64,000 nt of DNA from NCBI RefSeq assembly GCF_000263195.1, contig NC_018748.1:1240001-1304000 (forward strand), in the 5' to 3' direction. The stretch comes from Emticicia oligotrophica DSM 17448. GTDB lineage: Bacteria > Bacteroidota > Bacteroidia > Cytophagales > Spirosomataceae. The notes beneath the pieces were generated by a model. That model saw only the letters and a program-made list of their open reading frames with translations, did no database searches and had not been told where the DNA came from. The position numbers and the translations under genes are program-made. Positions 9,070 to 17,204 of this stretch are shown here, piece by piece. The stretch's first letter is position 1; the number at the start of each line of letters is the position of its first letter.

Positions 9070-9885
9070 ATGGCACAATTAGAATACAAAGAATTATTAG
9101 ATGCAGGTGTACACTTTGGTCACCTTACCCGTAAATGGGATCCCAAAATGGCTCCATATATTTTCATGGAGAAAAACGGAATCCATATCATCGACCTTAA
9201 CAAAACTCTTGCTTGTTTACAAGATGCACAAGAAGTTGTAAAAGGTATCGTTCGTTCTGGCCGTAAAATCATGTTCGTAGCTACTAAGAAACAAGCTCAA
9301 GAAATCGTTTCTGAAGAAGCTCGTCGCTTGAAAATGCCATACGTAACTGAGCGTTGGTTAGGTGGTATGCTTACAAACTTTGCAACTATCAAAAAATCTT
9401 TGAAGAAATTGCAAAATGTAGAGCGTATGTTGAAAGACGAAGCTACTGCTAAAAATATCGCTAAGCGTGAGCGTCTAATGTTAGACCGTGAGCGTATCAA
9501 ATTAGAGCGTTTATTAGGTGGTGTTTCTGACCTTTCAAGACTTCCAGCTGCATTATTTATCGTTGACGTTAAGCGTGAACACCTTGCAGTTGCTGAAGCA
9601 CACCGTTTAGGTATTCCAGTAATCGCTATCTGTGATACTAACTCTAACCCTGAAGCGGTTGAGTACCCAATCCCAGCAAATGATGATGCTTACAAATCAG
9701 TAGCTTTAATCACTTTGGCTATCGGTAAGGCAATCGAAGAAGGTATCATGGAGCGTAAACTTGACAAAGATAACGCTGCATTACAAGAAGAAGAAGATGC
9801 AAAGCGTGCAGTTGATGAAGCAAAAGCAATCATTTCTGCTCCAGAAGAAGCAGCTGCCCCTGCACAAGAAGAAACAGAAGCTTAA
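9070..9885 (+). CDS. rpsB: 30S ribosomal protein S2
   Basis: 271 residues, starting MAQLEYKELLDAGVHFGH, a typical S2 N-terminus. Family segments RWLGGMLTNF (near 95) and PVIAICDTNSNPE (near 190) are intact. The C-terminus has an acidic, alanine-rich extension (EEAAAPAQEETEA) beyond the core, common in the phylum. It lies 175 bases after rpsI and 107 before tsf. A hairpin at about 9912-9944 (gaatagccc/gggctgttc) sits in the rpsB-tsf gap and could attenuate transcription. Confidence 0.98.
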   Translation: MAQLEYKELLDAGVHFGHLTRKWDPKMAPYIFMEKNGIHIIDLNKTLACLQDAQEVVKGIVRSGRKIMFVATKKQAQEIVSEEARRLKMPYVTERWLGGMLTNFATIKKSLKKLQNVERMLKDEATAKNIAKRERLMLDRERIKLERLLGGVSDLSRLPAALFIVDVKREHLAVAEAHRLGIPVIAICDTNSNPEAVEYPIPANDDAYKSVALITLAIGKAIEEGIMERKLDKDNAALQEEEDAKRAVDEAKAIISAPEEAAAPAQEETEA

Positions 9886-9992
9886 TATAAGGCTAATGAT
9901 ATAATTCAAAATAGAATAGCCCGAAGCGAAAGTTTTGGGCTGTTCTGTTTCAAAATGACAAAGTATTAATACAAACTTAATAAAAATATAAA

Positions 9993-10823
9993 ATGAATAT
10001 CACAGCAGCAGATGTAAACAAACTCCGTCAAATGACAGGAGCGGGTATGATGGACTGTAAAAAAGCTTTGACAGAAGCTGAAGGCGACTTCGACAAAGCA
10101 GTTGAAATACTCCGTAAAGCTGGACAAAAAGTTGCAGCAAAACGTGCTGATAACGAAACAAACGAAGGTGTAGTATTAATTGACGTAAGCGATAGCGGTA
10201 AGAGTGCTAAAATTTTAGCTTTAGCTTGTGAAACAGAACCAGTTTCTAAAGTTGAATCATTCCGTGAATTAGCTAACGAAATTTTACAAGTAGGCGTTAA
10301 ACACCATACTAAAGATAAAGAAACTTTATTAACTCTTGCTACTTCTGATGGCCGTACAGTTGAAGAGCGTATCGTTGAGCTAGTAGGTAAAATCGGTGAG
10401 AAAATCGTTATCACTGAGTTCCAACACGTAGAAGCTGAGCAAGTAGTATCTTATGCTCACTCAACTGGTAAATTAGGTGTATTGGTTGCGTTTGATAACA
10501 CACAAGGTAATGATGTGACTGAAGTTGGTAAAGACGTAGCGATGCAAATTGCAGCGATGAAGCCAGTAGGTCTTGACAAAGACGATGTTGACCCAGCAAT
10601 CGTACAAAAAGAAATCGAAATCGGTATGGAAGTTGCTCGTCAAGAAGGCAAACCAGAAGCGATGTTAGAAAAAATTGCAATGGGTAAATTGGGTAAATTC
10701 TACAAAGAGAACACTTTGTTGAACCAAGAATTCGTAAAAGATAACTCTATCACAATTGCTCAATTATTAGAAAAAACTGTAAAAGGCTTGAAAATCACAG
10801 CTTTCAAGAGAGTTCAAATCTAA
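9993..10823 (+). CDS. tsf: Translation elongation factor Ts
   Basis: 276 residues. The N-terminal UBA-like domain contains LRQMTGAGMMDCKKAL (residues 11-26), the classic EF-Ts signature, followed by the core domain and the usual KITAFKRVQ C-terminus. It exchanges GDP for GTP on EF-Tu. It is last in the ribosomal cluster and is followed by a strong terminator at 10848-10886. Confidence 0.98.
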   Translation: MNITAADVNKLRQMTGAGMMDCKKALTEAEGDFDKAVEILRKAGQKVAAKRADNETNEGVVLIDVSDSGKSAKILALACETEPVSKVESFRELANEILQVGVKHHTKDKETLLTLATSDGRTVEERIVELVGKIGEKIVITEFQHVEAEQVVSYAHSTGKLGVLVAFDNTQGNDVTEVGKDVAMQIAAMKPVGLDKDDVDPAIVQKEIEIGMEVARQEGKPEAMLEKIAMGKLGKFYKENTLLNQEFVKDNSITIAQLLEKTVKGLKITAFKRVQI

Positions 10824-10847
10824 TTGATTAGTTGCAAACACGATATA

Positions 10848-10886
10848 AAAGGCTCTTTCCTAACTATTTGGAAAGAGCTTTTTTTG
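10848..10886 (+). terminator. Terminator of the rplM-tsf cluster
   Basis: Perfect 9-bp stem gctctttcc (10852-10860) and ggaaagagc (10870-10878), followed by a T-rich tract. Confidence 0.9.
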
Positions 10887-10945
10887 TGTAATACCTATCG
10901 TGCTCACTACATTAATATTTTTTCTAAAAAAAATTCAACAATTTG

Positions 10946-10977
10946 TTTGTTTTTTCAAAATCCGAATTATACATTTA
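10946..10977 (+). promoter_or_regulatory. Candidate promoter of the first beta-helix gene
   Basis: TTTG at 10946-10949, a 20-base spacer, TACATTTA at 10970-10977 (7 of 8 matches to TAnnTTTG). It lies 143 bases before the start codon, nearly the same distance as the promoter of the paralogue at 17205. Confidence 0.5.
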
Positions 10978-11120
10978 TATCATACTTCCCATTAAGTAAT
11001 ACCTTATAATCTACCATTAAAGCAATATAGCCAAGCTATGTCGCTTCATTCCAAAAAGTAAAAATTATTTTTTATTGTCTAATTGGTTAGCTCTACGCGG
11101 GCTACTAAAATTCTACAGCC

Positions 11121-13559
11121 ATGAAAAAAATAATTGCTTTTGGGATGTGTATGCTATTCTGTACAATTTCAAGCGTAAACGCACAATCTTGTAACTGTAG
11201 CCGAACAATTTCGGCAAGTGGTGTCTACAACGGACAAACTATGAATGTTCAACCAGGTGAAGTCATCTGTATTCAAGCTGGAAACTATTCACTATTAAGG
11301 TTTGTCAATTTCATCGGAACTGCGTCTCAACCTATCATCTTTAAAAACTGCGGTGGACAAGTTACCATTGCTCACAATCAATATTATGGAGCTTTAGACT
11401 TTTTAGGTTCTAAATATTTCAAAGTTACTGGAAGTGGAAGTGCTAATATTCCGTACGGTTTTTTAATCGCTGGAACTGGTGCTAATGCTAGTGGCCTTTC
11501 AGTCGCCGGTTTAAGTACAAACTGTGAAATCGAACGTGTAGAAGTAAAAAATACTGGCTTCGCAGGTATGCTCATTAAAACCGACCCTAATTGTGACTCT
11601 AGCACGTGGAGAAGCAACTTCACTATGACTGATGTTTCGATTCATGACAATTACGTGCATGATACTGGTGGCGAAGGTTTATACGTAGGTAGTAGCTTCT
11701 ACAATGGAAAAAGCATTACCTGTAATGGTCAAACAATCACTGTATTTCCTCACTTGATAGAGAAATTAAAAATCTACAATAATATTATTGCTAATACAGG
11801 TGCTGACGGGCTTCAATATTCATGTGCTCCTCAAGCAGAGGTTTATAATAATTCTATTAGCAATTATGGCATTGCACCTTTCGAAGCATTTCAAAACAAT
11901 GGTATCCAATTAGGAGCTGTAAGTGGTAAATTCTACGGTAATAAAATCAAATCTGGTACTGGTAATGGTATCCAAATTACACAACCGATAGGTGATATAT
12001 CAGTATATAATAATGTAGTTGAAAGTGCTGGTCAAAGTGCTTTATTCAGTGATGATCGTAGTTCAACTAATAATATATTGATTACGAATAATACCTTCGT
12101 AAAATCTCCAATCGAACTTTTAAAAATTTATGGTAATACAAGTACAAAAAAGATATACAACAACATTTTAGCAGAATCAGCTACCAATGTATATGTAACA
12201 TACGGACTTGGTGCAACTGCTGATGAAAAAAATAATTTGAAAGTAAGTAGCACTGCTAATGTAGACTTTGTAAGCTCAACTGATTTCCATCTTAAAATCA
12301 ATTCACCTGCGGTAAATACGGGAATAAACCCTCAATTTAGTAGCCTTTCAACTGATATTGAAGGAAATCAAAGACCTAGTGGTGGTTTCTACGACATGGG
12401 AGCTTATGAATCAATGGTAAATCCACCAATCTTAGCTCCCATTAGCGATAAAAATTTATCTGCAAATACTGCATTATCATTCAATATTTCGGCATCTGAC
12501 CCAGATGGAGGCACTCCAAGCCTAACAGCATCGAGCCTTCCTTCTTATGCTAAATTCACTGATAATGGTAATGGAACTGGCACATTTACTGCTACTCCGC
12601 AATCAACAAATACTACATTTAATGTAACATTTACTGCTTCTGATGCAACTGGTGGTGTAAGTAATCGTACGATTCAAGTTCGCCTTTATGCAAGTTTACC
12701 AACTAGCCAGCAAACTATGTATAGAATCAACGCTGGTGGCGAAGGACTTACTGACAACAATGGCATACTTACAGAAGATAGCAACACAAAACCTTCAAAC
12801 TATACAAACGTTACGGCTGCTGGAAGCGTAAGTGGTACTAGTAGCGTAACAACTAATCAAACAGGCTTACCTAATCAAGTATTTCAGACTTTCAGACGTG
12901 ATAGCCAAACTGGTGATGATATGCGTTGGAACTTCCCCGTTTATTACGATGCTGGTTGGTATATGTTAAATCTATATTTTATAGAAAGTGTAAGTTCAGC
13001 AAATAGAGTATTCAACATCATCGTTGAAGGAAATAATGTAGCTCCAAACTTTGATATTAAAGCAGCAGCAGGTGTTAGAGTTGCTTTGAAAAAAAGTTAC
13101 TATATTTATGTAGCTGATGGAGCAATGAATATCCAATTCCAAAGAATTTTAGATAACCCACTTGTTTCAGCTATAGAAGTGGTTTCATTGGGAACAGGTA
13201 CTCCTCCAAATGCTCGTGTAAGAACTTCAAATCAGTCTAATAATGATGATTTCCAAGAATACTACGAAATTGCAAGCAACAATTATTCTAACGAGGTTGC
13301 TGAAGTTACAGAAAACCCTGTGGAAATAGTGACTTATCCTAACCCTGTTCAAGATGTACTTTACTTAAATACTAATAATACCACAGAACCTCTTAAAGTT
13401 ACTTTAATCAACATGAGAGGAAACATCTTGTGGGAAGGTACTTTAAACGATGGAAATACCCAAAATAGTATTCCTTTCGCACAATACACTGCCGGTACTT
13501 ATGATGTTGTTGTAAATAATGACCAAAAACGCTGGGTTAATAAAATCGTAAAATTATAA
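11121..13559 (+). CDS. Secreted right-handed beta-helix / malectin-like protein with T9SS domain (copy 1)
   Basis: 812 residues. The signal peptide covers residues 1-21. Residues about 25-420 form a parallel beta-helix with repeated turns such as VYNNSISNYG, IKIYNN-type and ILITNNTF segments. Residues about 430-530 form a cadherin/Ig-like module (ISASDPDGG). Residues about 535-690 form a malectin-like domain (YRINAGGEG, RRDSQTGDDMRWNFP, WYMLNLYF). A T9SS sorting domain (VTYPNPVQDVLYL to NKIVKL) ends it. It is probably a surface carbohydrate-binding or polysaccharide-cleaving protein; no catalytic residues are assigned. Its paralogue at 17205 is near identical in the helix part and more divergent in the last ~130 residues. 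Confidence 0.88.
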   Translation: MKKIIAFGMCMLFCTISSVNAQSCNCSRTISASGVYNGQTMNVQPGEVICIQAGNYSLLRFVNFIGTASQPIIFKNCGGQVTIAHNQYYGALDFLGSKYFKVTGSGSANIPYGFLIAGTGANASGLSVAGLSTNCEIERVEVKNTGFAGMLIKTDPNCDSSTWRSNFTMTDVSIHDNYVHDTGGEGLYVGSSFYNGKSITCNGQTITVFPHLIEKLKIYNNIIANTGADGLQYSCAPQAEVYNNSISNYGIAPFEAFQNNGIQLGAVSGKFYGNKIKSGTGNGIQITQPIGDISVYNNVVESAGQSALFSDDRSSTNNILITNNTFVKSPIELLKIYGNTSTKKIYNNILAESATNVYVTYGLGATADEKNNLKVSSTANVDFVSSTDFHLKINSPAVNTGINPQFSSLSTDIEGNQRPSGGFYDMGAYESMVNPPILAPISDKNLSANTALSFNISASDPDGGTPSLTASSLPSYAKFTDNGNGTGTFTATPQSTNTTFNVTFTASDATGGVSNRTIQVRLYASLPTSQQTMYRINAGGEGLTDNNGILTEDSNTKPSNYTNVTAAGSVSGTSSVTTNQTGLPNQVFQTFRRDSQTGDDMRWNFPVYYDAGWYMLNLYFIESVSSANRVFNIIVEGNNVAPNFDIKAAAGVRVALKKSYYIYVADGAMNIQFQRILDNPLVSAIEVVSLGTGTPPNARVRTSNQSNNDDFQEYYEIASNNYSNEVAEVTENPVEIVTYPNPVQDVLYLNTNNTTEPLKVTLINMRGNILWEGTLNDGNTQNSIPFAQYTAGTYDVVVNNDQKRWVNKIVKL

Positions 13560-13583
13560 ATATAATTAAATATCTATTTCTAC

Positions 13584-13620
13584 AGCTCCTTTTTCTTCAA
13601 TGAGAAAGGAGTTTTATTTT
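13584..13620 (+). terminator. Terminator after beta-helix copy 1
   Basis: Stem ctccttt/aaaggag followed by gttttattttt. It fits the 3' end of the upstream plus-strand gene. Confidence 0.75.
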
Positions 13621-13681
13621 TCATAATTCCCTATAAAAGTATTCGATAGCTCAGCAATGTTCATTTTCTATGGAACTTCTA

Positions 13682-13960
13682 TCAACTGTCTCCAATATAT
13701 CTGTTCTCTGTTTTGAATGATAATTGTTTGATATGGTTACCAAATTCTTTTGTTATTTCTAATACTCCATTTGGCTCAGTAACAACTCTAAATGGAATAA
13801 ATTTTAATGTTTTGTCAAGACCGTTAAGAATTGAAACACTAAATTTAGGTGATTCAATTGTAGCATCTGAACTTTGTGGGTTTAACGAGATTTCTTCAGC
13901 TTTATAAAAGCAGAAGTTTAAAACTAAAATAGTACATATAAATATGAATATATTTTCCAT
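13682..13960 (-). CDS. Small putative secreted protein, unknown function
   Basis: 92 residues, start MENIFIFICTILVLNFCF giving a plausible signal or membrane anchor (residues 1-17), then a polar, beta-rich region. No family was recognised. It stands alone on the minus strand between the plus-strand beta-helix gene and a decayed region. It could be a short real gene or chance; the hydrophobic N-terminus and an uninterrupted frame favour real. Confidence 0.5.
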   Translation of the reverse strand: MENIFIFICTILVLNFCFYKAEEISLNPQSSDATIESPKFSVSILNGLDKTLKFIPFRVVTEPNGVLEITKEFGNHIKQLSFKTENRYIGDS

Positions 13961-14088
13961 TTTAAAAATTCGTTTAACTATTAAATACTATATCAATACT
14001 AATGCCAAAAACATAATATACTGATAATCAACATTTTAGTTTTTGCCATACCACTAATTTGTTCCATATTTTGGAAATATTTTGTAAT

Positions 14089-14118
14089 TTTGGAATTTAC
14101 GAACAAAATTTACCTTTG
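14089..14118 (+). promoter_or_regulatory. Candidate orphan promoter
   Basis: TTTG at 14089-14092, an 18-base spacer and TACCTTTG at 14111-14118, an exact TAnnTTTG. The only frame downstream is the interrupted small ORF at 14133, so this may be the promoter of a dead gene. Confidence 0.45.
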
Positions 14119-14132
14119 CTTCGTTAAACAAA

Positions 14133-14306
14133 TTGATAAAAAAGAAGCTTGAAAAGCTGCTTAACAATCATTCAACTGCATTAGAAGAAAGAAAGAGATT
14201 TATAATATCAAAAAAAATCATTTAAAATTTCCGTTCAAATTCCACAGCAAAGGACCTCGATTATGTTCTTAAATTTATGAGGGCATTTGATATAAATAAA
14301 GGATAA
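14133..14306 (+). pseudogene. Interrupted small ORF
   Basis: One frame reads from a TTG at 14133 through 30 codons (beginning LIKKKLEKLLNNHS), meets TAA at 14223-14225, then continues in the same frame for 26 more codons with protein-like composition (KDLDYVLKFMRAFDINKG) to TAA at 14304-14306. A single in-frame stop in an otherwise coherent 57-codon frame behind a good promoter suggests a decayed small gene. No family was recognised, and chance cannot be excluded. Confidence 0.35.
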
Positions 14307-14672
14307 ATAATTTCATTAAAACCAATGAATAGTTTAGTTTTTTGAAAATTTGCGGGGTCGCCCAGTCAATTTCGATTCACTCATAATACTTTTGCTCAAA
14401 AGTAATCTTAACTCTCTTACCCGCCGAAAGTATTAGATTTATTGTTGTTTGGGGCTTATCCCAAAGAATTGACAACTATCTCGAATATCATTGCCACATT
14501 TTTATTGAAATTCTACTATTGGGTTTGCTTCTTGATAAAAATATTCCCATCAAAAGTGTTTTTTACCTAAAAACATTTCTGACTCTATTGTTGTTAAAAG
14601 GTATAGGTTTATCACAAAGCATTTGGGTTGCCCAACTACTTTTACCATAGAAAAAACTAAAAACCGAATCAT
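14307..14672. other. Gene-poor stretch with an unstarted open frame
   Basis: No gene with a start codon was found. On the plus strand a frame from about 14387 to a TAG just before 14651 is open for about 87 codons and is strongly hydrophobic (e.g. LLLGLLLDKNIPIKS), but it has no ATG and follows directly on a stop. It may be a membrane-protein remnant or chance. Confidence 0.3.
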
Positions 14673-15173
14673 ATGGAGTATTTAGGAATACAAGCACGAA
14701 AAAAAAGTGTCAAGGTACACTCTCCCCTATTGTCTTGGAGTATTGCCCACCCCTTACTTTCTAAACAACTTCAAATCGCTGAAGATATCGTGCAGCTTGC
14801 CCAATTAAAAAAGCAATACCAGTGGCAAATAGATTTTGATTTTAGAAATTTATTAATTGAAAATAAATCCTTAGTCATTACCAATCTTTACCAAGAAATT
14901 ATCTGGGTGAGTAAGAATTTTACCAACCTAACGGGTTATTCAGCAGAAGAAATTGTAGGACATAAGCCATCTATGCTTCAGGGTGAAAAAACCAATGAAA
15001 AAAACAGAAAGATCATTCGTGAAAAGCTTACCAAGTTTGAAAATTTCAAATCAAAAGTCTTAAATTATCGAAAGAATGGAGAAGAATATGATTGCCAAAT
15101 CGAAATATTTCCGATACAAAACCGAGCGGGCGATTTTGTTCATTTTCTAGCAATTGAAAAAGAAATATGTTGA
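14673..15173 (+). CDS. Stand-alone PAS protein, LOV-like without the photoactive cysteine
   Basis: 166 residues. Residues about 55-164 form one PAS domain with strong resemblance to LOV sequences: NFTNLTGYSAEEIVG (82-96), LNYRKNGEEYDCQIEI and FPIQNRAGDFVHFLAIEKE. At the flavin-binding loop, where LOV proteins have GxNCRFLQG, it reads GHKPSMLQG (96-104), so the adduct-forming cysteine is proline (Pro99). There is no kinase, HTH or other output domain; residues 1-55 are a helical N-terminal cap. The CWC gene follows after 3 bases, so the two are probably co-transcribed. It is a likely small-molecule or redox sensor acting by protein contact; the ligand is unknown. Confidence 0.8.
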   Translation: MEYLGIQARKKSVKVHSPLLSWSIAHPLLSKQLQIAEDIVQLAQLKKQYQWQIDFDFRNLLIENKSLVITNLYQEIIWVSKNFTNLTGYSAEEIVGHKPSMLQGEKTNEKNRKIIREKLTKFENFKSKVLNYRKNGEEYDCQIEIFPIQNRAGDFVHFLAIEKEIC

Positions 15174-15176
15174 TTA

Positions 15177-15377
15177 ATGGAAAAACATGCACCAAGTAGT
15201 TGCCCTAGATGTGGAAAAATATTTGTATGTAAAGCCAATAATATACACCAATGCGACTGCCAAAGTATTTCTATGACCTTCGAAGAAAATCAGTACATCA
15301 GAGAAATGGTCAAACATGATGAAACGTTTTTGTGCTTGGCTTGTTTAAATGAACTTAAAGACGAATTTAAAACCTGA
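15177..15377 (+). CDS. Cysteine-rich CWC family zinc protein
   Basis: 66 residues with Cys9, Cys12, Cys18, Cys26, Cys28, Cys53 and Cys56, arranged as C-x2-C, C, C-x-C and C-x2-C, as in the small CWC family. It probably binds zinc. It starts 3 bases after the PAS gene stop, so translational coupling is likely. Biochemical role unknown. Confidence 0.8.
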   Translation: MEKHAPSSCPRCGKIFVCKANNIHQCDCQSISMTFEENQYIREMVKHDETFLCLACLNELKDEFKT

Positions 15378-15506
15378 AAGGTGTTTAGCAATCACTTATA
15401 AAGCATAATCATCATTTAGTCAACGGTTTTACTTAATTTTGTAAAAGAAAGCACTCGCTTAGTTGATGGCGTGAAAACCTTCAACCTTTTACAAATAATT
15501 AATTGG

Positions 15507-16865
15507 ATGAATTTACCCGAAAATTTTATAAGTCAAATGCAACACCTTTTAGGTGTAGAAGAATATCAAGCATTCGCTGAAAGTCTTGAAAAAGAAGCTC
15601 CAACAGCCATTAGGCTCAATCCGCACAAACAACTTTCTACCGAAACTTTATTTGGCCAAGAACTTGAGGCTGTCAAATGGAATGCAGATGGCCATTATTT
15701 AGCTCAAAGACCAATTTTTACGCTCGATCCTGCTTTCCATGCGGGAGCGTATTATGTGCAAGAAGCTTCTTCAATGTTTGTGGCAGAAGCCATCAAACAA
15801 ACATTAGATTTAAAACAACCCCTTAAAGTTTTAGACCTTTGTGCCGCACCCGGGGGAAAAACCACGCTTCTAGCTTCTATGCTCAATGAAAATAGCCTAT
15901 TAGTGGCTAACGAAGTGATTAAAAGTAGAATTGCTCCTCTAAAAGAAAATCTCGAAAAATGGGGTTTCCCAAACTATATTGTAAGTAATCATGACCCAGA
16001 AGAATTAATCGACTTAGAAGGGTTTTTCGATTTAGTACTAACCGATGCTCCGTGTTCAGGAGAGGGTCTTTTCAGAAAAGACCCAAAAGCAAGAAACGAA
16101 TGGTCGGTTGATAGTGTGCAGCTTTGCTCAGCACGTCAAAAACGTATTTTACAAGCAGCAGCTATGCTCGTTGCTCCCAATGGGTACTTATGTTATTCTA
16201 CTTGTACCTACAACGAAAAAGAAAATCAAGAAAATGCCAAATGGCTTACACAAACGGCTGATTTTGAAGAAGTAAAGCTTAATATACCAGCCGACTGGCA
16301 AGTGGTAGAAAAAGGTATGGGTTATCAGTTTTTCCCTCATCGCACGAAAGGCGAAGGTTTTTATTTAGCTGTCTTTAAAAAAACTCAAGGGGCTAAAACC
16401 GAAGCCCGAGGTAAAATCAAATTCAATCGTTTACCACAAAGAAAAGTTGAATTATTAAAGAAATGGTTAGAAAAACCAGAAAACTTTGAATTTTACGAAA
16501 AGCCCGAAGGTTCGATTGTTGCCATTCCTGCTAAACTCACCAATGAATATGCCACTCTTTTCAGAACTTTACAAAAACGTTCGTCTGGCTTTGAAATTGG
16601 ACAATTTAAAGGTGAAGACTTTATCCCAAGTCATGATTTGGCCTTAAGCACGGCCATTTCACCAAAACTACCTGCGATAGAGTTATCAAAAGAAGATGCT
16701 CTTAAATTCTTAAAAAAAGAGCATATAAATATAGAGAACGCTCAAAACGGTTGGCTATTAACTCGCTATCAAGGTTTAAATTTAGGATTCATAAAAGTAA
16801 TTGGTGATAGAATGAATAATTATTTGCCCAAAGAATGGCGAATAAGAATGGATATCCCCGAATGA
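15507..16865 (+). CDS. RsmF/NSun-type rRNA cytosine-5 methyltransferase
   Basis: Start taken at the ATG at 15507 (MNLPENF); a GTG at 15471 would add 12 residues. The protein has about 452 residues. The SAM site DLCAAPGGKTTLLA lies near residue 110. DAPCSGEGLFRKDP near 175 and CYSTCTYNEKENQENA near 225 carry the two conserved cysteines of the NOL1/NOP2/Sun family, one of which forms the covalent adduct with cytosine. The C-terminal part matches the RsmF C-terminal and PUA-like RNA-binding region. It should methylate C5 of 16S rRNA or tRNA in the cytoplasm. A TAATTTTG -7 box lies at 15434-15441. Confidence 0.92.
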   Translation: MNLPENFISQMQHLLGVEEYQAFAESLEKEAPTAIRLNPHKQLSTETLFGQELEAVKWNADGHYLAQRPIFTLDPAFHAGAYYVQEASSMFVAEAIKQTLDLKQPLKVLDLCAAPGGKTTLLASMLNENSLLVANEVIKSRIAPLKENLEKWGFPNYIVSNHDPEELIDLEGFFDLVLTDAPCSGEGLFRKDPKARNEWSVDSVQLCSARQKRILQAAAMLVAPNGYLCYSTCTYNEKENQENAKWLTQTADFEEVKLNIPADWQVVEKGMGYQFFPHRTKGEGFYLAVFKKTQGAKTEARGKIKFNRLPQRKVELLKKWLEKPENFEFYEKPEGSIVAIPAKLTNEYATLFRTLQKRSSGFEIGQFKGEDFIPSHDLALSTAISPKLPAIELSKEDALKFLKKEHINIENAQNGWLLTRYQGLNLGFIKVIGDRMNNYLPKEWRIRMDIPE

Positions 16866-17031
16866 TATTCTATCTCATGGAAACTTCATAAATTCATATC
16901 AAAATATCATGGTGTGAATTTATGAAAATCATGCTTCTGTAGTCGCTTATTACTTAGGAAGTGCCAAAAACTTAATGCGAAATAGCTTCCATTGAAAAAG
17001 TGAAAAACGTAAAATAAAAAGCTTAAAAAAC
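16866..17031. repeat. AT-rich spacer with a long hairpin
   Basis: Part of the 339-base gap after the methyltransferase gene. It contains a perfect 12-bp inverted repeat, ttcataaattca (16885-16896) and tgaatttatgaa (16915-16926), with an 18-base loop and no T-run. Nothing else was seen. Confidence 0.6.
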
Positions 17032-17062
17032 TTGCTTTTACGGTTTATATATTCTATATTTG
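17032..17062 (+). promoter_or_regulatory. Promoter of beta-helix copy 2
   Basis: TTG at 17032-17034, a 20-base spacer, TATATTTG at 17055-17062 (exact TAnnTTTG). It lies 142 bases before the start codon. The last ~75 bases of the leader resemble those of copy 1 (aaagtaaaaat, ttaattrgtta and gagctac-type segments). Confidence 0.7.
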
Positions 17063-17204
17063 CTTCGTACTACTTCGCGAGCGATATCATACAATCTCCT
17101 TACAAAGTGATGTTAAAAAACATTTCTTAATATCGAAAAGTAAAAATCTTTATTACATTTTTTTTAATTAGTTAAACTGCACGAGCTACAAAAATTTCGC
17201 TGCT

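Noticed and set aside
10824-11009. 61-codon frame directly after tsf
   Set aside because: It runs through the tsf terminator hairpin, has no start context and low-complexity composition.
14341-14400. Possible tRNA-like segment with ttcgattc
   Set aside because: No acceptor stem, D-loop or anticodon arm can be drawn around it.
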